Origin: Polaromonas sp. C04
GTDB lineage: Bacteria; Pseudomonadota; Gammaproteobacteria; Burkholderiales; Burkholderiaceae_C
Direction of reading: 5' to 3'
Length of the DNA stretch: 64,000 nt
Assembly: GCF_002002705.1 (NCBI RefSeq)
Contig: NZ_MUNS01000028.1
Location: forward strand, 180,628 to 244,627
Position numbers and translations under genes: made by a program. Shown one piece after another: positions 33,929 to 44,099 of the stretch (within the stretch, counting starts at the first letter, position 1; each line of letters starts with the position of its first letter). The notes beneath the pieces were generated by a model. That model made no database searches and had not been told where the DNA came from. It saw only the letters and a list, made by a program, of their open reading frames with translations.

Positions 33929-34579
33929 ATGAAACGTCGTGAATTCTCGCTGGCCGCCGCCTCGGCGCTTGCCGCCTCCACCCTGACTGTGCCGGCCGCC
34001 CATGCCCAGGGGAAAAAATTCGTTGCCGGCACGGACTATCTGGTGCTGGACAAGCGCGCCATGGTCGAGACGCCCCCCGGCAAGGTCGAGGTCATCGAAT
34101 TCTTCTGGTACAGCTGCCCGCACTGCAACGCGTTCGAGCCGGCGCTGGACAATTGGGTCAAGCGCCTGCCCAAGGATGTCAATATGCGCCGCGTGCCGGT
34201 GGCGTTCAATGCGAGCTTTGTGCCCGAGCAGCGCCTGTACTACACGCTGGAAGCCATGGGCAAGCTCGACGAGCTGCACGTCAAGGTGTTCTATGCGATT
34301 CACGTCGAGCGCCAGCCGCTCGACCGCGACGCCGGCATTACCGCCTGGGTGCAAAAACAGGGCCTGGACACGGCCAAGTTCGCCGAGATCTACAACTCGT
34401 TCTCGGTCGCCACCAAGGTGCGCCGCGCGACCCAGCTGCAGGACGCCTACAAGGTGTCGGGCGTGCCCGCGCTCGGCGTGGCGGGGCGCTTTTATACCGA
34501 TGGCGAGCTCGCCCACAGCATGGAGCGCGCCCTGCAGATCACCGACTACCTGATTGGCGAGTCGCGCAAGAGCGCCTGA
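33929..34579 (+). CDS. dsbA: periplasmic thiol:disulfide interchange protein DsbA
   Basis: A 216-residue protein with an N-terminal R-R motif and signal peptide to about residue 26 (A-H-A-Q). The active site is C63-P-H-C66 in F-W-Y-S-C-P-H-C, and the cis-Pro loop is S-G-V-P-A-L-G-V. This is the DsbA that oxidises cysteine pairs in exported proteins, in contrast to the signal-less C-P-S-C protein at 19144. The ATG at 33929 follows an AGGAG about ten nt upstream. A terminator follows the gene. Confidence 0.9.
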   Translation: MKRREFSLAAASALAASTLTVPAAHAQGKKFVAGTDYLVLDKRAMVETPPGKVEVIEFFWYSCPHCNAFEPALDNWVKRLPKDVNMRRVPVAFNASFVPEQRLYYTLEAMGKLDELHVKVFYAIHVERQPLDRDAGITAWVQKQGLDTAKFAEIYNSFSVATKVRRATQLQDAYKVSGVPALGVAGRFYTDGELAHSMERALQITDYLIGESRKSA

Positions 34580-34599
34580 CGCCTGCCCCGGGGCGCCAC

Positions 34600-34628
34600 G
34601 AAAAGCCCGCTTTGGCGGGCTTTTCTGT
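34600..34628 (+). terminator. rho-independent terminator after dsbA
   Basis: AAAAGCCCGC and GCGGGCTTTT form a ten-base stem with a TTTG-type loop (GCCCGC-TTTG-GCGGGC), followed by CTGTTATTTTT. It closes the argS-SPOR-dsbA transcript 20 nt after the stop, and it means lptA must have its own promoter. Confidence 0.85.
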
Positions 34629-34686
34629 TATTTTTGGGAGGGCTTTCGTGGTCGCGCCTTACAATGCCAGCAAGATTCATGCCTCT

Positions 34687-35328
34687 ATGAAAAAAACTTT
34701 CACCTCGCTTTTGCTGCTACTCGCCTGTGCGCTACTCCCGCTTGGCGCGCTGGCCGAAAAAGCCGACAGCAACAAGCCGATGAATATCGAGGCGGATGCC
34801 CTGCGCTACGACGACCTGAACCAGACCAGCGTATTCACCGGCCGGGTGGTCGTCACCAAGGGCACCATCATCATTCGCGGCGCCCGGGTCGATGTGCGCC
34901 AGGACCCCGAGGGCTATCAATACGCCACCGTCACGGCCGAGCCCGGCAAGCTGGCGTTCTACCGGCAAAAGCGCGAGGGTGTGGACGAGTACATCGAGGG
35001 GGAGTCGGAAATCATCGAGTACGACGGCAAGGCCGACGTCGTCAAATTCATCAAGCGGGCCATCCTGCGCCGCTACACCGGCGCCACGCTGAGCGACGAG
35101 ACCACGGGGGCCTTGATCACCTACAACAACGCAACCGACGTGTTCACCGTGGATGGCACGGTCACGAATCCGACGGGCGGCGTCGCGGGCGGCCCCGCGC
35201 GCACGCGCATCCGCGCCATGCTGGCGCCCAAGGCAGCCGCCTCGGCGCCGGCGGGCACGGCGCCAGCGCCTGCTGCGCCAGCACCCGTGCTGCGTCCCAG
35301 CAGCACGCTCGGCGGGGATCCGAAGTGA
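34687..35328 (+). CDS. lptA: lipopolysaccharide transport periplasmic protein LptA
   Basis: A 213-residue protein with a signal peptide ending near A-L-A-E-K. The OstA-like beta-jellyroll begins [22 protein letters not shown] and continues to about residue 160. An Ala/Pro-rich tail follows. LptA forms the periplasmic bridge that carries LPS to the outer membrane. Its GTGA overlap with lptB is usual. The lptC and kdsC genes that commonly precede it are absent; dsbA lies there instead. Confidence 0.9.
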   Translation: MKKTFTSLLLLLACALLPLGALAEKADSNKPMNIEADALRYDDLNQTSVFTGRVVVTKGTIIIRGARVDVRQDPEGYQYATVTAEPGKLAFYRQKREGVDEYIEGESEIIEYDGKADVVKFIKRAILRRYTGATLSDETTGALITYNNATDVFTVDGTVTNPTGGVAGGPARTRIRAMLAPKAAASAPAGTAPAPAAPAPVLRPSSTLGGDPK

Positions 35329-36119
35329 CGGGCGACACGACGACGGACGCCGTGCGCGACGTGCCGAGCCGGCTCGAAGCGCGCCACCTGCAAAAGTCCT
35401 ATGGCAGCCGCATGGTCGTGAAGGATGTGTCGCTGTCGGTGCAAAAAGGCGAGGTGGTGGGCCTGCTCGGGCCTAACGGGGCGGGCAAGACGACCTCGTT
35501 CTACATGATCGTGGGCCTGGTGCGGGCCGACGCCGGCGAGATCACCATCGACGGCGGCCCGGTCGAACACATGCCGATCCACCGCCGCTCGCGCCTGGGC
35601 CTGAGCTATCTGCCGCAGGAGGCGTCGATTTTCCGCAAGCTCACGGTGGAAGAAAACGTGCGCGCGGTGCTGGAGCTGCAGCGCCATGGCGCCGATGGCG
35701 ACCAGGCCGGCCGTGCGCTGTCCAAAAGCGAGATCGAGGAGCGTCTGACGACGCTCTTGCAGGACCTGCGGGTGGAGCACCTGCGCGATTCGTCCGCGCT
35801 GTCGCTGTCGGGCGGCGAGCGCCGGCGCGTCGAGATTGCGCGCGCGCTGGCGACGCAGCCGCGCTTCATCCTGCTCGACGAGCCGTTTGCCGGCATCGAC
35901 CCGATCGCGGTGATCGAGATCCAGCGCATCATCGTGTTTCTCAAGAGCCGGGGCATCGGCGTGCTCATTACCGACCACAACGTGCGCGAAACCCTGGGCA
36001 TCTGTGACCACGCCTTCATCATCAATGATGGCCACGTGCTGGCGCAGGGCACACCCTCGGAGATCGTCGACAACGCCGATGTGCGCCGGGTGTACCTGGG
36101 CGAGCACTTCAGAATGTGA
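35325..36119 (+). CDS. lptB: LPS export ABC transporter ATP-binding protein LptB
   Basis: A 264-residue ABC ATPase starting at the GTG that overlaps the lptA stop. Walker [11 protein letters not shown]-loop [13 protein letters not shown], signature [13 protein letters not shown] and Walker [14 protein letters not shown] are complete. With LptF and LptG (not here) it extracts LPS from the inner membrane. An N-terminal extension of about 17 residues precedes the ABC core. rpoN follows after 10 nt. Confidence 0.95.
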   Translation: MTGDTTTDAVRDVPSRLEARHLQKSYGSRMVVKDVSLSVQKGEVVGLLGPNGAGKTTSFYMIVGLVRADAGEITIDGGPVEHMPIHRRSRLGLSYLPQEASIFRKLTVEENVRAVLELQRHGADGDQAGRALSKSEIEERLTTLLQDLRVEHLRDSSALSLSGGERRRVEIARALATQPRFILLDEPFAGIDPIAVIEIQRIIVFLKSRGIGVLITDHNVRETLGICDHAFIINDGHVLAQGTPSEIVDNADVRRVYLGEHFRM

Positions 36120-36129
36120 GGCCTCCCGC

Positions 36130-37718
<1,589 letters not shown>

Positions 37719-37722
<4 letters not shown>

Positions 37723-39083
37723 ACCAGTTGCAACTTTTTCTGCCCTGCGCGGCCGGCGTGGAAGCCTTGCTGGGGGCCGAGGTGCAGCGTATCACCGGCG
37801 CCGCCGACCGGGATCTGCAGACGCTGCGCGGCGGCGTGCAACTGGGCGCGTCGTGGCGCGATGCGCTGCTGCTGAACCTGCACAGCCGGCTGGCCCAGCG
37901 CGTGCTGGTCGAGCTCTCCAACACCGAGTATCGCAACGAGCAGGACCTGTACCACGCCGCCGCCAGCGTGGCGTGGGAGATCTGGTTCACGACCCGGCAG
38001 ACCTTCAAGGTCGAGGTCACCGCGCAGCACAGCCCCTTGACCAGCCTGAACTTTGCCGCGCTCAGAATCAAGGACGCGGTTGCCGACCGCTTCCGCCACA
38101 AGAGCGGCGTGCGCCCCGACGTGGACACCCAGTGGCCCGACGCGCGCATCTACCTGCACCTGACGACCGACCGCGCCCTGCTCTACATCGACACCTCGGG
38201 CGAGCCGCTGTTCAAGCGCGGCTGGCGCGAGGACAAGGGCGACGCCCCTTTGAAAGAAACGCTGGCCGCCGCCATGCTGGCCGCCAGCGGCTGGGATGCC
38301 GCGACCCCGCTGTACGACCCGTGCTGCGGCAGCGGCACGATCGCGATCGAGGCGGCGCAAATCGCCTGCCATATCGCGCCCGGCTCGCTGCGCCGCTTCG
38401 CCTTCGAGAAGCTGCTGCCGTTCCAGAGCCACGTCTGGTCGGCCATCAAAAACGAAGCGATAGCGCTGCAGACCGCACCGTCCGCGCCCATATTTGGCAG
38501 CGACGTGGCGCACCGCATGGTGGATTTCGCGCAGCGCAATGCGGCGCGCGCCGGCGTCGGCGCCGCGGTGGAATTCCGCGGCGGCGATGCGCTGCAGCGC
38601 CTGCCACCGGCGCCCAGCGGCGTGATGCTGGTGAATCCGCCGTACGGTGAGCGCATCGAGGTCGCCGGCGTGGCCGGGGGCGGTGCGCGCGGACGCGTCT
38701 TCGTGCAGGACATAGCGCGCTTCGGCGCGCGCGAGAGCGCACAGATGGACAGCGAGGAAGGCGGCGAATTCTTCAGCCGTCTCGCCGCCCACTGGAAGAA
38801 AAACTACGCCGGCTGGACCGCCTGGGTGCTGACGCCCGACCTGAAACTGCCCAGCCGCATGCGCCTGAAGGAGTCGCGCCGCGTGCCGATGTGGAACGGC
38901 CCGATCGAATGCCGCTTGTTTCGGTTTGACATGGTCAAAGGATCCGCAAGGAGAAATGGCCCCGACTCACCACGCGAAGCTGGCGGAGACGAGGTCGGAT
39001 CAAGGCCCGAAAACGGTGGCGAATCACCAGGCGGAAAAATGGGGTCGGACCGCGAAAATCGGGTCGGATCACCGGGAGCGTAG
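37719..39083 (+). CDS. rlmL: 23S rRNA guanine-N2 methyltransferase RlmL-like (THUMP-UPF0020)
   Basis: A 454-residue RNA methyltransferase from a GTG overlapping the rpoN stop. The N-terminal THUMP/ferredoxin-like part includes F-L-P-C-A-A-G-V-E-A-L-L; the UPF0020 methylase follows with D-P-C-C-G-S-G-T-I-A-I-E (SAM binding) and the catalytic N-P-P-Y-G-E-R. This is the N-terminal half of E. coli RlmKL, specific for G2445. After residue ~408 the normal end (C-R-L-F-R-F-D) gives way to a ~45-residue Gly/Ser/Arg-rich tail that coincides with a DNA repeat and is probably not part of the ancestral protein. Confidence 0.85.
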
Positions 39084-39128
39084 CGAACGTGTGCTCTGAC
39101 CCCGTTTTCGCGGACCCCGTTTTTTCGC
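39033..39128. repeat. imperfect long inverted repeat at rlmL 3' end
   Basis: The left arm GAAAAATGGGGTCGGACCGC plus GAAAATCGGGTC (39033-39065) is nearly the reverse complement of the right arm, GACCCCGTTTTCGCGG plus ACCCCGTTTTTTC (39098-39127). A related half-unit with AGGTCGGATCAAGG and GAAAACGG lies just left of it (38990-39015). Such GGGGTC/GACCCC hairpins look like REP/BIME-type elements. It forms part of the rlmL coding tail and ends 30 nt before the PIN gene. Confidence 0.65.
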
Positions 39129-39157
39129 CGGCCTGCGCAGCAGGCCACGGGGCCGCC

Positions 39158-39580
39158 ATGCGTGCCACCAACATCGTCCTTGACACCAACATCACCCTCG
39201 ACCTGTGGGTCTTCAACGACCCGGCCGTGCAACCACTGGCGCAGGCGCTGGACGAGGGCCTGCTGCACTGGCTGGCGACCGCCTCCATGCGCGACGAACT
39301 GGCGCGCGTGCTGGGCTACCCGCACATTGCGGCGCGGCTGGCGGCGGCCGTGCAGGGTGCTAGCGCCGTGCTGCAGGCGTTCGACCGCCACGCGCACCTG
39401 GTCGACGCGGCGGTGCGCGCCGGCGTCACCTGCGCCGACCCCGACGACCAGAAGTTCATCGACCTGGCCGTCTTCCATCGTGCGCGGCTGCTGAGCAAGG
39501 ACAAGGCCATTCTTTGCATGAAAAAACAGCTGCTGGCCCTTGGTGTACAAGCACAGGCAGCTATTGAATTCGTAGCATAA
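39158..39580 (+). CDS. PIN domain-containing putative ribonuclease
   Basis: A 140-residue PIN-fold protein from the ATG at 39158. The first acidic residue lies in I-V-L-D-T-N-I-T-L-D, another in M-R-D-E-L-A-R-V-L-G-Y, and the third cluster in C-A-D-P-D-D-Q-K-F-I-D-L-A, as in the COG1569 'putative toxin-antitoxin component' group. No antitoxin gene is present on either side, so it may be an orphan toxin or an RNA-processing enzyme. Its last ~19 residues (L-L-A-L-G-V-Q-A-Q-A-A-I-E-F-V-A) and stop are encoded by a reverse family A repeat. Confidence 0.75.
   Translation: MRATNIVLDTNITLDLWVFNDPAVQPLAQALDEGLLHWLATASMRDELARVLGYPHIAARLAAAVQGASAVLQAFDRHAHLVDAAVRAGVTCADPDDQKFIDLAVFHRARLLSKDKAILCMKKQLLALGVQAQAAIEFVA
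39523..39580 (-). repeat. repeat family A copy forming the C-terminus of the PIN protein
   Basis: The minus strand reads GCTACGAATTCAATAGCTGC, TGTGCTTGTAC, CCAAGGGCCAGCAGC and a T-run then CATGC, aligned along the whole family A consensus. The gene runs through it in the opposite direction, and the stop codon TAA lies at its edge. Confidence 0.8.
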
Positions 39581-39704
39581 CGTGGTCGGGAGATGCCTGC
39601 CCCGCGTCGCAGGGGCAGACATTTCGCCCCCGTCGGCAAAAAGGCCTCAAGCCCCAGCGGTAACAATAGGGTGAATTCACCCCAAGCGAACGACGAGTCG
39701 AACC

Positions 39705-40538
39705 ATGAACCCAACGCCCCCTTCCTCCGATCCTGCGGCACCCGGCGCCAGTGCCGCCGAGCCGCTCGACGCAGCGGTGTTCGACGAACTCGACGCCATC
39801 CTGGACGAGTTGCGCACACGCGACGACGAGACCCCGCAATGGGAGTTTTGCGAGGGCTTCATGGCGGCCCTGCTGTGCTGCCGCCGCCCCATCGCGGCCA
39901 GCGAGTATCTGCCGGTGCTGCTTGGTACCGGTGAGGCGCCGGAGGGAGACACTGGCGCGCACGGCTCGTTTGCCGACGCGGCCCAGCAGCAGCGCTTCAT
40001 GCAACTGTGGTCGCAGCGCTGGCGCGAAGTAGCGCAAGCCCTGAGCGCCGACGTGGAGTCGCTCGACGACGACCGCGCCTACCAGCCCGAGGTGATGGAT
40101 GTGCGCGGCGCCGTGGCCAGCCTGCCACCGGCAGAGCAGGCCGCGATGGCGGGGCAGGAGCTACCGTCCTTCGGCCAGGTCTGGGCGCTGGGCTTCATGT
40201 TTGCGGTGGAAAGCTGGCCCGAGGAATGGGTCGCGCCGCGCGACAGGCAGGCCGCCGGGCGGCTCGACGAGGCCTTGCAGGCCATGGTCGCGATGACGGA
40301 AGACGATACCGGAGCGCCCGCGCTGTGCATGTACAGCGCGGACGGCCCCGCGAGCGTGAGCGAGGCGCGCCTGGACGCTTTTGGCGAAGCGCTATGGGGC
40401 GTCTACGACCTGTATGAGCTGTGGCGCAGCATCGGCCCGCGCGTCGAGACGGTGCACAAGGTGGCAACGCCGGGCCGCAACGATCCCTGCTGGTGCGGCA
40501 GCGGCAAGAAATACAAGAAGTGCCACGGCGCGGGCTGA
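39705..40538 (+). CDS. UPF0149 (YecA/YgfB-like) protein with C-terminal SEC-C zinc motif
   Basis: A 277-residue protein. An N-terminal/central UPF0149 domain has the pattern W-E-F-C-E-G-F-M-A-A-L-L-C-C-R-R, then S-E-Y-L-P-V-L-L-G, and Q-V-W-A-L-G-F-M-F-A-V-E. The C-terminus is a SEC-C zinc motif, P-G-R-N-D-P-C-W-C-G-S-G-K-K-Y-K-K-C-H-G (C-x-C-x8-C-H). The same tail occurs on SecA and on YecA, which has been linked to ribosome-associated SecA-like function. Single gene, convergent with the CZB gene; a perfect short inverted repeat lies between them. Confidence 0.8.
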   Translation: MNPTPPSSDPAAPGASAAEPLDAAVFDELDAILDELRTRDDETPQWEFCEGFMAALLCCRRPIAASEYLPVLLGTGEAPEGDTGAHGSFADAAQQQRFMQLWSQRWREVAQALSADVESLDDDRAYQPEVMDVRGAVASLPPAEQAAMAGQELPSFGQVWALGFMFAVESWPEEWVAPRDRQAAGRLDEALQAMVAMTEDDTGAPALCMYSADGPASVSEARLDAFGEALWGVYDLYELWRSIGPRVETVHKVATPGRNDPCWCGSGKKYKKCHGAG

Positions 40539-40545
40539 CCGGGCC

Positions 40546-40563
40546 GCTCAGGGCTCCCTGAGC
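40546..40563. terminator. short perfect inverted repeat between convergent genes
   Basis: GCTCAGGG and CCCTGAGC are exact reverse complements with two bases between them, seven nt after the SEC-C gene stop and overlapping the stop of the CZB gene. No T run follows on either strand, so it could only be a rho-assisting hairpin or simply the shared 3' end. Confidence 0.3.
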
Positions 40564-40988
40564 AGGTTCAACAATTCCACCACGCGCGCGCTGCTGCGCT
40601 CGAAGTCCGTGGTCAGCAGGTTGACCGCCTTGTCGAGGCGGCCGGACTCGACAAAACTCACCACGTTCGCAGCGTGGTAATGGAAATTCTTGTGCTCGGC
40701 CACCAGCAGCTTGAACGAGGTGTATTTGCCCAGCCGCGCGCGCCCCGGGCCGTGCAGCCACTTGCCGAGCTCGCAGCGGTCGTCGAAGCAGATCACCTCG
40801 GGACGAAAATCCTCGGTGGATTTGCCCGCCAGGTAGGCGTCCAGCCGCACCTTCCAGCTTTCCTCGGCGGCAATGGCGGCATCGATGTCCAGCCGGCGGA
40901 CTTCAGCCTCGATCTCGGCCGCGGTCCCGGTCGTCATGGTGGTGAGCACTGAATCAGGCGAGCGCCCAAAGCGCAAAAACTTGAGCAT
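40548..40988 (-). CDS. CZB (chemoreceptor zinc-binding) domain protein
   Basis: A 146-residue protein from the ATG complementary to 40986-40988; the longer open frame has no similarity. The helical CZB domain has L-D-I-D-A-A-I-A-A-E-E-S-W-K-V-R-L, then D-D-R-C-E-L-G-K-W-L-H-G-P-G (zinc Cys) and V-A-E-H-K-N-F-H-Y-H (the H-x3-H zinc pair). In typical CZB domains the first helix carries a His at the A-H-x-x-W position; here it is Glu. CZB domains bind zinc and sense hypochlorous acid or zinc level. It is divergent from the phc-like operon. Confidence 0.75.
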   Translation of the reverse strand: MLKFLRFGRSPDSVLTTMTTGTAAEIEAEVRRLDIDAAIAAEESWKVRLDAYLAGKSTEDFRPEVICFDDRCELGKWLHGPGRARLGKYTSFKLLVAEHKNFHYHAANVVSFVESGRLDKAVNLLTTDFERSSARVVELLNLLREP

Positions 40989-41330
40989 CGTGAATCTTCG
41001 GTTGGCGTTGTTGTACTGGAAGAAAGGTCCCTGCCCGGAATAATAGCTTGCGCAGACGGGATGTCGCGCACCATGACGCCCAAAAAAAACCACAAAACGT
41101 GGCGTAGTGCGCAGTTGGCTGCCTGCTGGTGCGACTGTCGCTGTCTCGCCACAGCCGCCATGTATCCGCAGATACGGCCTGCTCAACAGTGACAGAATGT
41201 AGCCCCAGCGCTTGACCAAATCAAAACGGGAGGCAAGCCATGTAATCCTTTTGGGTCAATCTGCCTCGCGTGGTACGCTGACCAATTCCTTGAGACCGTG
41301 AATCCCTCCCCTTTCTGATCGTCAGACGCC
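40989..41330 (+). promoter_or_regulatory. 342-bp intergenic region with candidate phcB promoter
   Basis: No gene is visible here. A plausible promoter for the phc-like operon is TTGGGT (41251-41256), a 17-nt spacer and TACGCT (41274-41279), about 50 nt before the GTG start. An A-tract (AAAAAAAACCACAAAACG, around 41083-41100) may bend the DNA between the two divergent promoters. No strong dyad was recognised. Confidence 0.35.
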
Positions 41331-42740
41331 GTGCAGACCCTCCGCCAAATAGACCCTGTCATCACTTTTCGCAACAGCCAGGGCGACTCCGTCCGCGGCA
41401 CGCTGACCAATCACCAGCGCCACTCGCTGGTGATGGAAATCTACAACCCGTACTCCATCGTGCAGGTCAGCGAAGTGCTGCGCGATGTCACCGTGCGTGC
41501 CGGCGACCGCACCATCTACAAGGGCAACGCGGTCGTCGTCAGTATGCTCAACACGGGCCTGATGGCACTGGTGTCCGTCACCCTGACCGACGACTGGTCC
41601 GAGTTCAATGCCATCCGGGGCGATTTGTCGCGCGTCGAGGCGGAGGCCAAAACCTTTGTCGAAGAGTGGAACGCGCGTTTTCGCATCAGCCGAAGCTACC
41701 AGGTCGCGATCAGCGAGGCACGCACCTTTTTATCCGAAACCTCGCGCTGGGCCGACCAGGCCGACATGTCGGATGTGCTGCCGCGCGATGCGCAGGGGCG
41801 GATCCGGGAAGACATTTTCTATGAACTGGCCACGCCCATCATGCAAAAGGGCAAGGAGTACCTGGTCTGGCTGGAGGAAGAGGCGAAACTGATCGACGTG
41901 GAAGACAGCGTCGCGCACCGCAACTTCGCCCAGACGGCGCTGCATCCGCTGCTGCTGCGCGCCCCGTTTGTGTACCGCACGTTCGCCAAGCCGATGGGCT
42001 ATGCCGGTGACTACGAGATGGTGAACCAGATGTTGAGCGACCCGCGCCAGGGCAACAGCACTTATTTCCAGATCATCAACACGATGTTCATCCGCTGTAT
42101 CGTGGCCCAGGCGCACCGCAACCGGATCGACATCCTGGTCGGCTACCTGAACAAGGCTGCCGAGCGGGCCGAGCGCGAGCAGCGTGACATCAGCATCCTG
42201 AACGTGGGCTGCGGTCCGGCCGTGGAGATCCAGCGCTTCATCGCCCAGCATCCGCACCCGGAGCGCCTGATGTTCAAGCTGATGGATTTCAGCGAAGAAA
42301 CGCTGGCGTACACGCGTTCCTGCATTGAGAAGAGCTGCCAGGAGCACGGCAAAAAGGTCCAGGTCGAGTACATCCATGAGTCGGTGCACCAGTTGCTGAA
42401 ACGGGCCTCGAAAAAGGATGACCCGCTCGACGCGCAGACTCAGTTCGACTTTGTCTATTGCGCGGGCCTGTTCGACTACCTGTCGGACAAGGTCTGTTCA
42501 CGGCTGCTGCAGTATTTCGTCTCACGCAGCAGCGTAGGGGGCACCGTGCTGGTCACCAACGTGCACTCCAGCAACCCGGAGCGCCATGGCATGGAACACC
42601 TGCTCGAATGGCATTTGATCTACCGCGACGAGGTCCAGCTGGAAAGCGTCCTGCCCACTAACCGGGAAAACACCCGGCTCTACACCGATGACACCGGAGC
42701 CAACATTTTTGCCGAGTTTCAGGTCACCGCCGGTGCCTGA
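41331..42740 (+). CDS. phcB: PhcB-like SAM-dependent methyltransferase (fatty-acid methyl ester signal synthase)
   Basis: A 469-residue protein. Residues ~1-95 form a PilZ-like beta-rich domain (F-R-N-S-Q-G-D-S-V-R-G-T-L); the C-terminal ~230 residues are a class I methyltransferase with I-L-N-V-G-C-G-P-A-V-E (motif I) and D-F-V-Y-C-A-G-L-F-D-Y-L. This is the layout of the PhcB family, which in Ralstonia methylates 3-hydroxy fatty acids to give the quorum-sensing signal 3-OH PAME or 3-OH MAME. The three signalling genes downstream match PhcS, PhcR and PhcQ in order. The start is a GTG; the 3' end overlaps the kinase gene. Confidence 0.7.
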   Translation: MQTLRQIDPVITFRNSQGDSVRGTLTNHQRHSLVMEIYNPYSIVQVSEVLRDVTVRAGDRTIYKGNAVVVSMLNTGLMALVSVTLTDDWSEFNAIRGDLSRVEAEAKTFVEEWNARFRISRSYQVAISEARTFLSETSRWADQADMSDVLPRDAQGRIREDIFYELATPIMQKGKEYLVWLEEEAKLIDVEDSVAHRNFAQTALHPLLLRAPFVYRTFAKPMGYAGDYEMVNQMLSDPRQGNSTYFQIINTMFIRCIVAQAHRNRIDILVGYLNKAAERAEREQRDISILNVGCGPAVEIQRFIAQHPHPERLMFKLMDFSEETLAYTRSCIEKSCQEHGKKVQVEYIHESVHQLLKRASKKDDPLDAQTQFDFVYCAGLFDYLSDKVCSRLLQYFVSRSSVGGTVLVTNVHSSNPERHGMEHLLEWHLIYRDEVQLESVLPTNRENTRLYTDDTGANIFAEFQVTAGA

Positions 42741-44097
42741 GCACGTGGCCGGGCCACTGTCCATGTTCAGCCGGACCGCATCGCCCTATCACCAGGAGTT
42801 GGGCGAATTCCGCGTTGCGTACAGCAAGGCGGGAAGCATCACTTCGCTGGTGCTGGTGCTGCTGGGGGCGGGGCTGGATCTTGCGGTCTATCCCGAGCGG
42901 TTCGGCCTGTTCCTGGCGGTCCGCCTGGGCGTCGCGCTGCTGACGCTGCTGATCTTCCTGGCGTTGTACGGCGCCTGGGGGCATCGGTCGGTGCAGACCC
43001 TGACCCTGCTATGGCTGGCGTTGCCGCAAATCATGATCGCCTGGATGATTGGTGTCGCCGACGGCGTGCATTCCATCTACTTCGTCGGCCTGCAACTGGC
43101 GCTCTATGCGACAGGCATTCTCATGCCCATCACCTTTCTCGAAGGGGTCGGCTTCGGTCTATTCACGTATGCGATCTACGTGCTGGCGTGCGCCCTGAAT
43201 CCGGCCGGGCTGTCGGACGTGGGACGATTCGCGGGCAATTCGCTATTCCTGCTGTTCTCGGCGGCAGCGAGCTCGGTCTGCACCTACTTCAACGAGCGGG
43301 CACGTCTGCAGCTGTTTCACCTGCAGCGCGAGGTGGCGGAAAAAAACGCCACGCTGGTGAGCACCAACCAGGCGCTCGCGCAAATCAAGGGCCACATGAT
43401 CCAGCAGGAGAAAATGGCGGCGCTGGGCACCTTGTCGGCCGGCCTGATGCACGAGGTGAACAACCCGGTGAACTACAGCATGATGGCCCTGAACATGGCC
43501 CTGCTCGATCCGGTGGTGGGCCAGAGTGCAGACCTCAAGGAAAGCCTGGTCGATGCCAAGGAGGGCCTGGCGCGGGTGCAGAACATCGTCTCCGACCTCA
43601 AGACCTTCGCGTACCAGAAGCCGGGCGAAGACAGCAGCCGCATCTTCCTGCTGGAAAAGGCCGTGCTGTCGGCGCAGCGCCTGACCGGCCACGAACTCAG
43701 CGGCGTGGACGTGCAGGTGCACTGGCCGCAGGACACCCATGTGCGCGGCGATGAGCCGGCCGTCATCGGGGTCATGATCAACCTGCTCAGCAACGCGGCG
43801 CTGGCCCTGCGCAAGGCGGCGCGCGCGCAGCCGCGCATCGACGTCACGGGGCAGCACCGCGACGGGCGCCTGTACGTGACGGTGCGCGACAACGGCACCG
43901 GCATCGAGCCAGGCAATCTGACCCGCGTGTTCGAGCCCTTCTTCACCACGCGTGGCGTGGGCCAGGGCCTGGGGCTGGGCCTGAGCGTGAGCTACGCGAT
44001 CATCCAGCGCCACGGCGGCACCTTGAGCGTGAACAGCGAGGCGGGCGTCTGGACCGAGTTCGCCTTCGACCTTGCCGTTGCCGACGTTGCCGTTTGA
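42733..44097 (+). CDS. phcS: PhcS-like membrane sensor histidine kinase
   Basis: About 454 residues from a GTG overlapping the phcB-like stop. Six membrane segments (residues ~30-200) form a sensor without a large periplasmic loop, followed by a coiled linker, an H-box with M-A-A-L-G-T-L-S-A-G-L-M-H-E-V-N-N-P, and an ATPase with N-box L-L-S-N-A-A-L-A-L, G1 V-R-D-N-G-T-G-I and G2 G-L-G-L-G-L-S. It should sense the methyl-ester signal made by the upstream enzyme. Tight overlap with both neighbours suggests one operon. Confidence 0.7.
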   Translation: MPEHVAGPLSMFSRTASPYHQELGEFRVAYSKAGSITSLVLVLLGAGLDLAVYPERFGLFLAVRLGVALLTLLIFLALYGAWGHRSVQTLTLLWLALPQIMIAWMIGVADGVHSIYFVGLQLALYATGILMPITFLEGVGFGLFTYAIYVLACALNPAGLSDVGRFAGNSLFLLFSAAASSVCTYFNERARLQLFHLQREVAEKNATLVSTNQALAQIKGHMIQQEKMAALGTLSAGLMHEVNNPVNYSMMALNMALLDPVVGQSADLKESLVDAKEGLARVQNIVSDLKTFAYQKPGEDSSRIFLLEKAVLSAQRLTGHELSGVDVQVHWPQDTHVRGDEPAVIGVMINLLSNAALALRKAARAQPRIDVTGQHRDGRLYVTVRDNGTGIEPGNLTRVFEPFFTTRGVGQGLGLGLSVSYAIIQRHGGTLSVNSEAGVWTEFAFDLAVADVAV

Positions 44098-44099
44098 TT

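Noticed and set aside
38441..38475. Possible family A fragment in rlmL (ATCAAAAACGAAGCGATAGCGCT)
   Set aside because: Only the head of the element is suggested and the core is missing, so it may be chance; not listed as a repeat.
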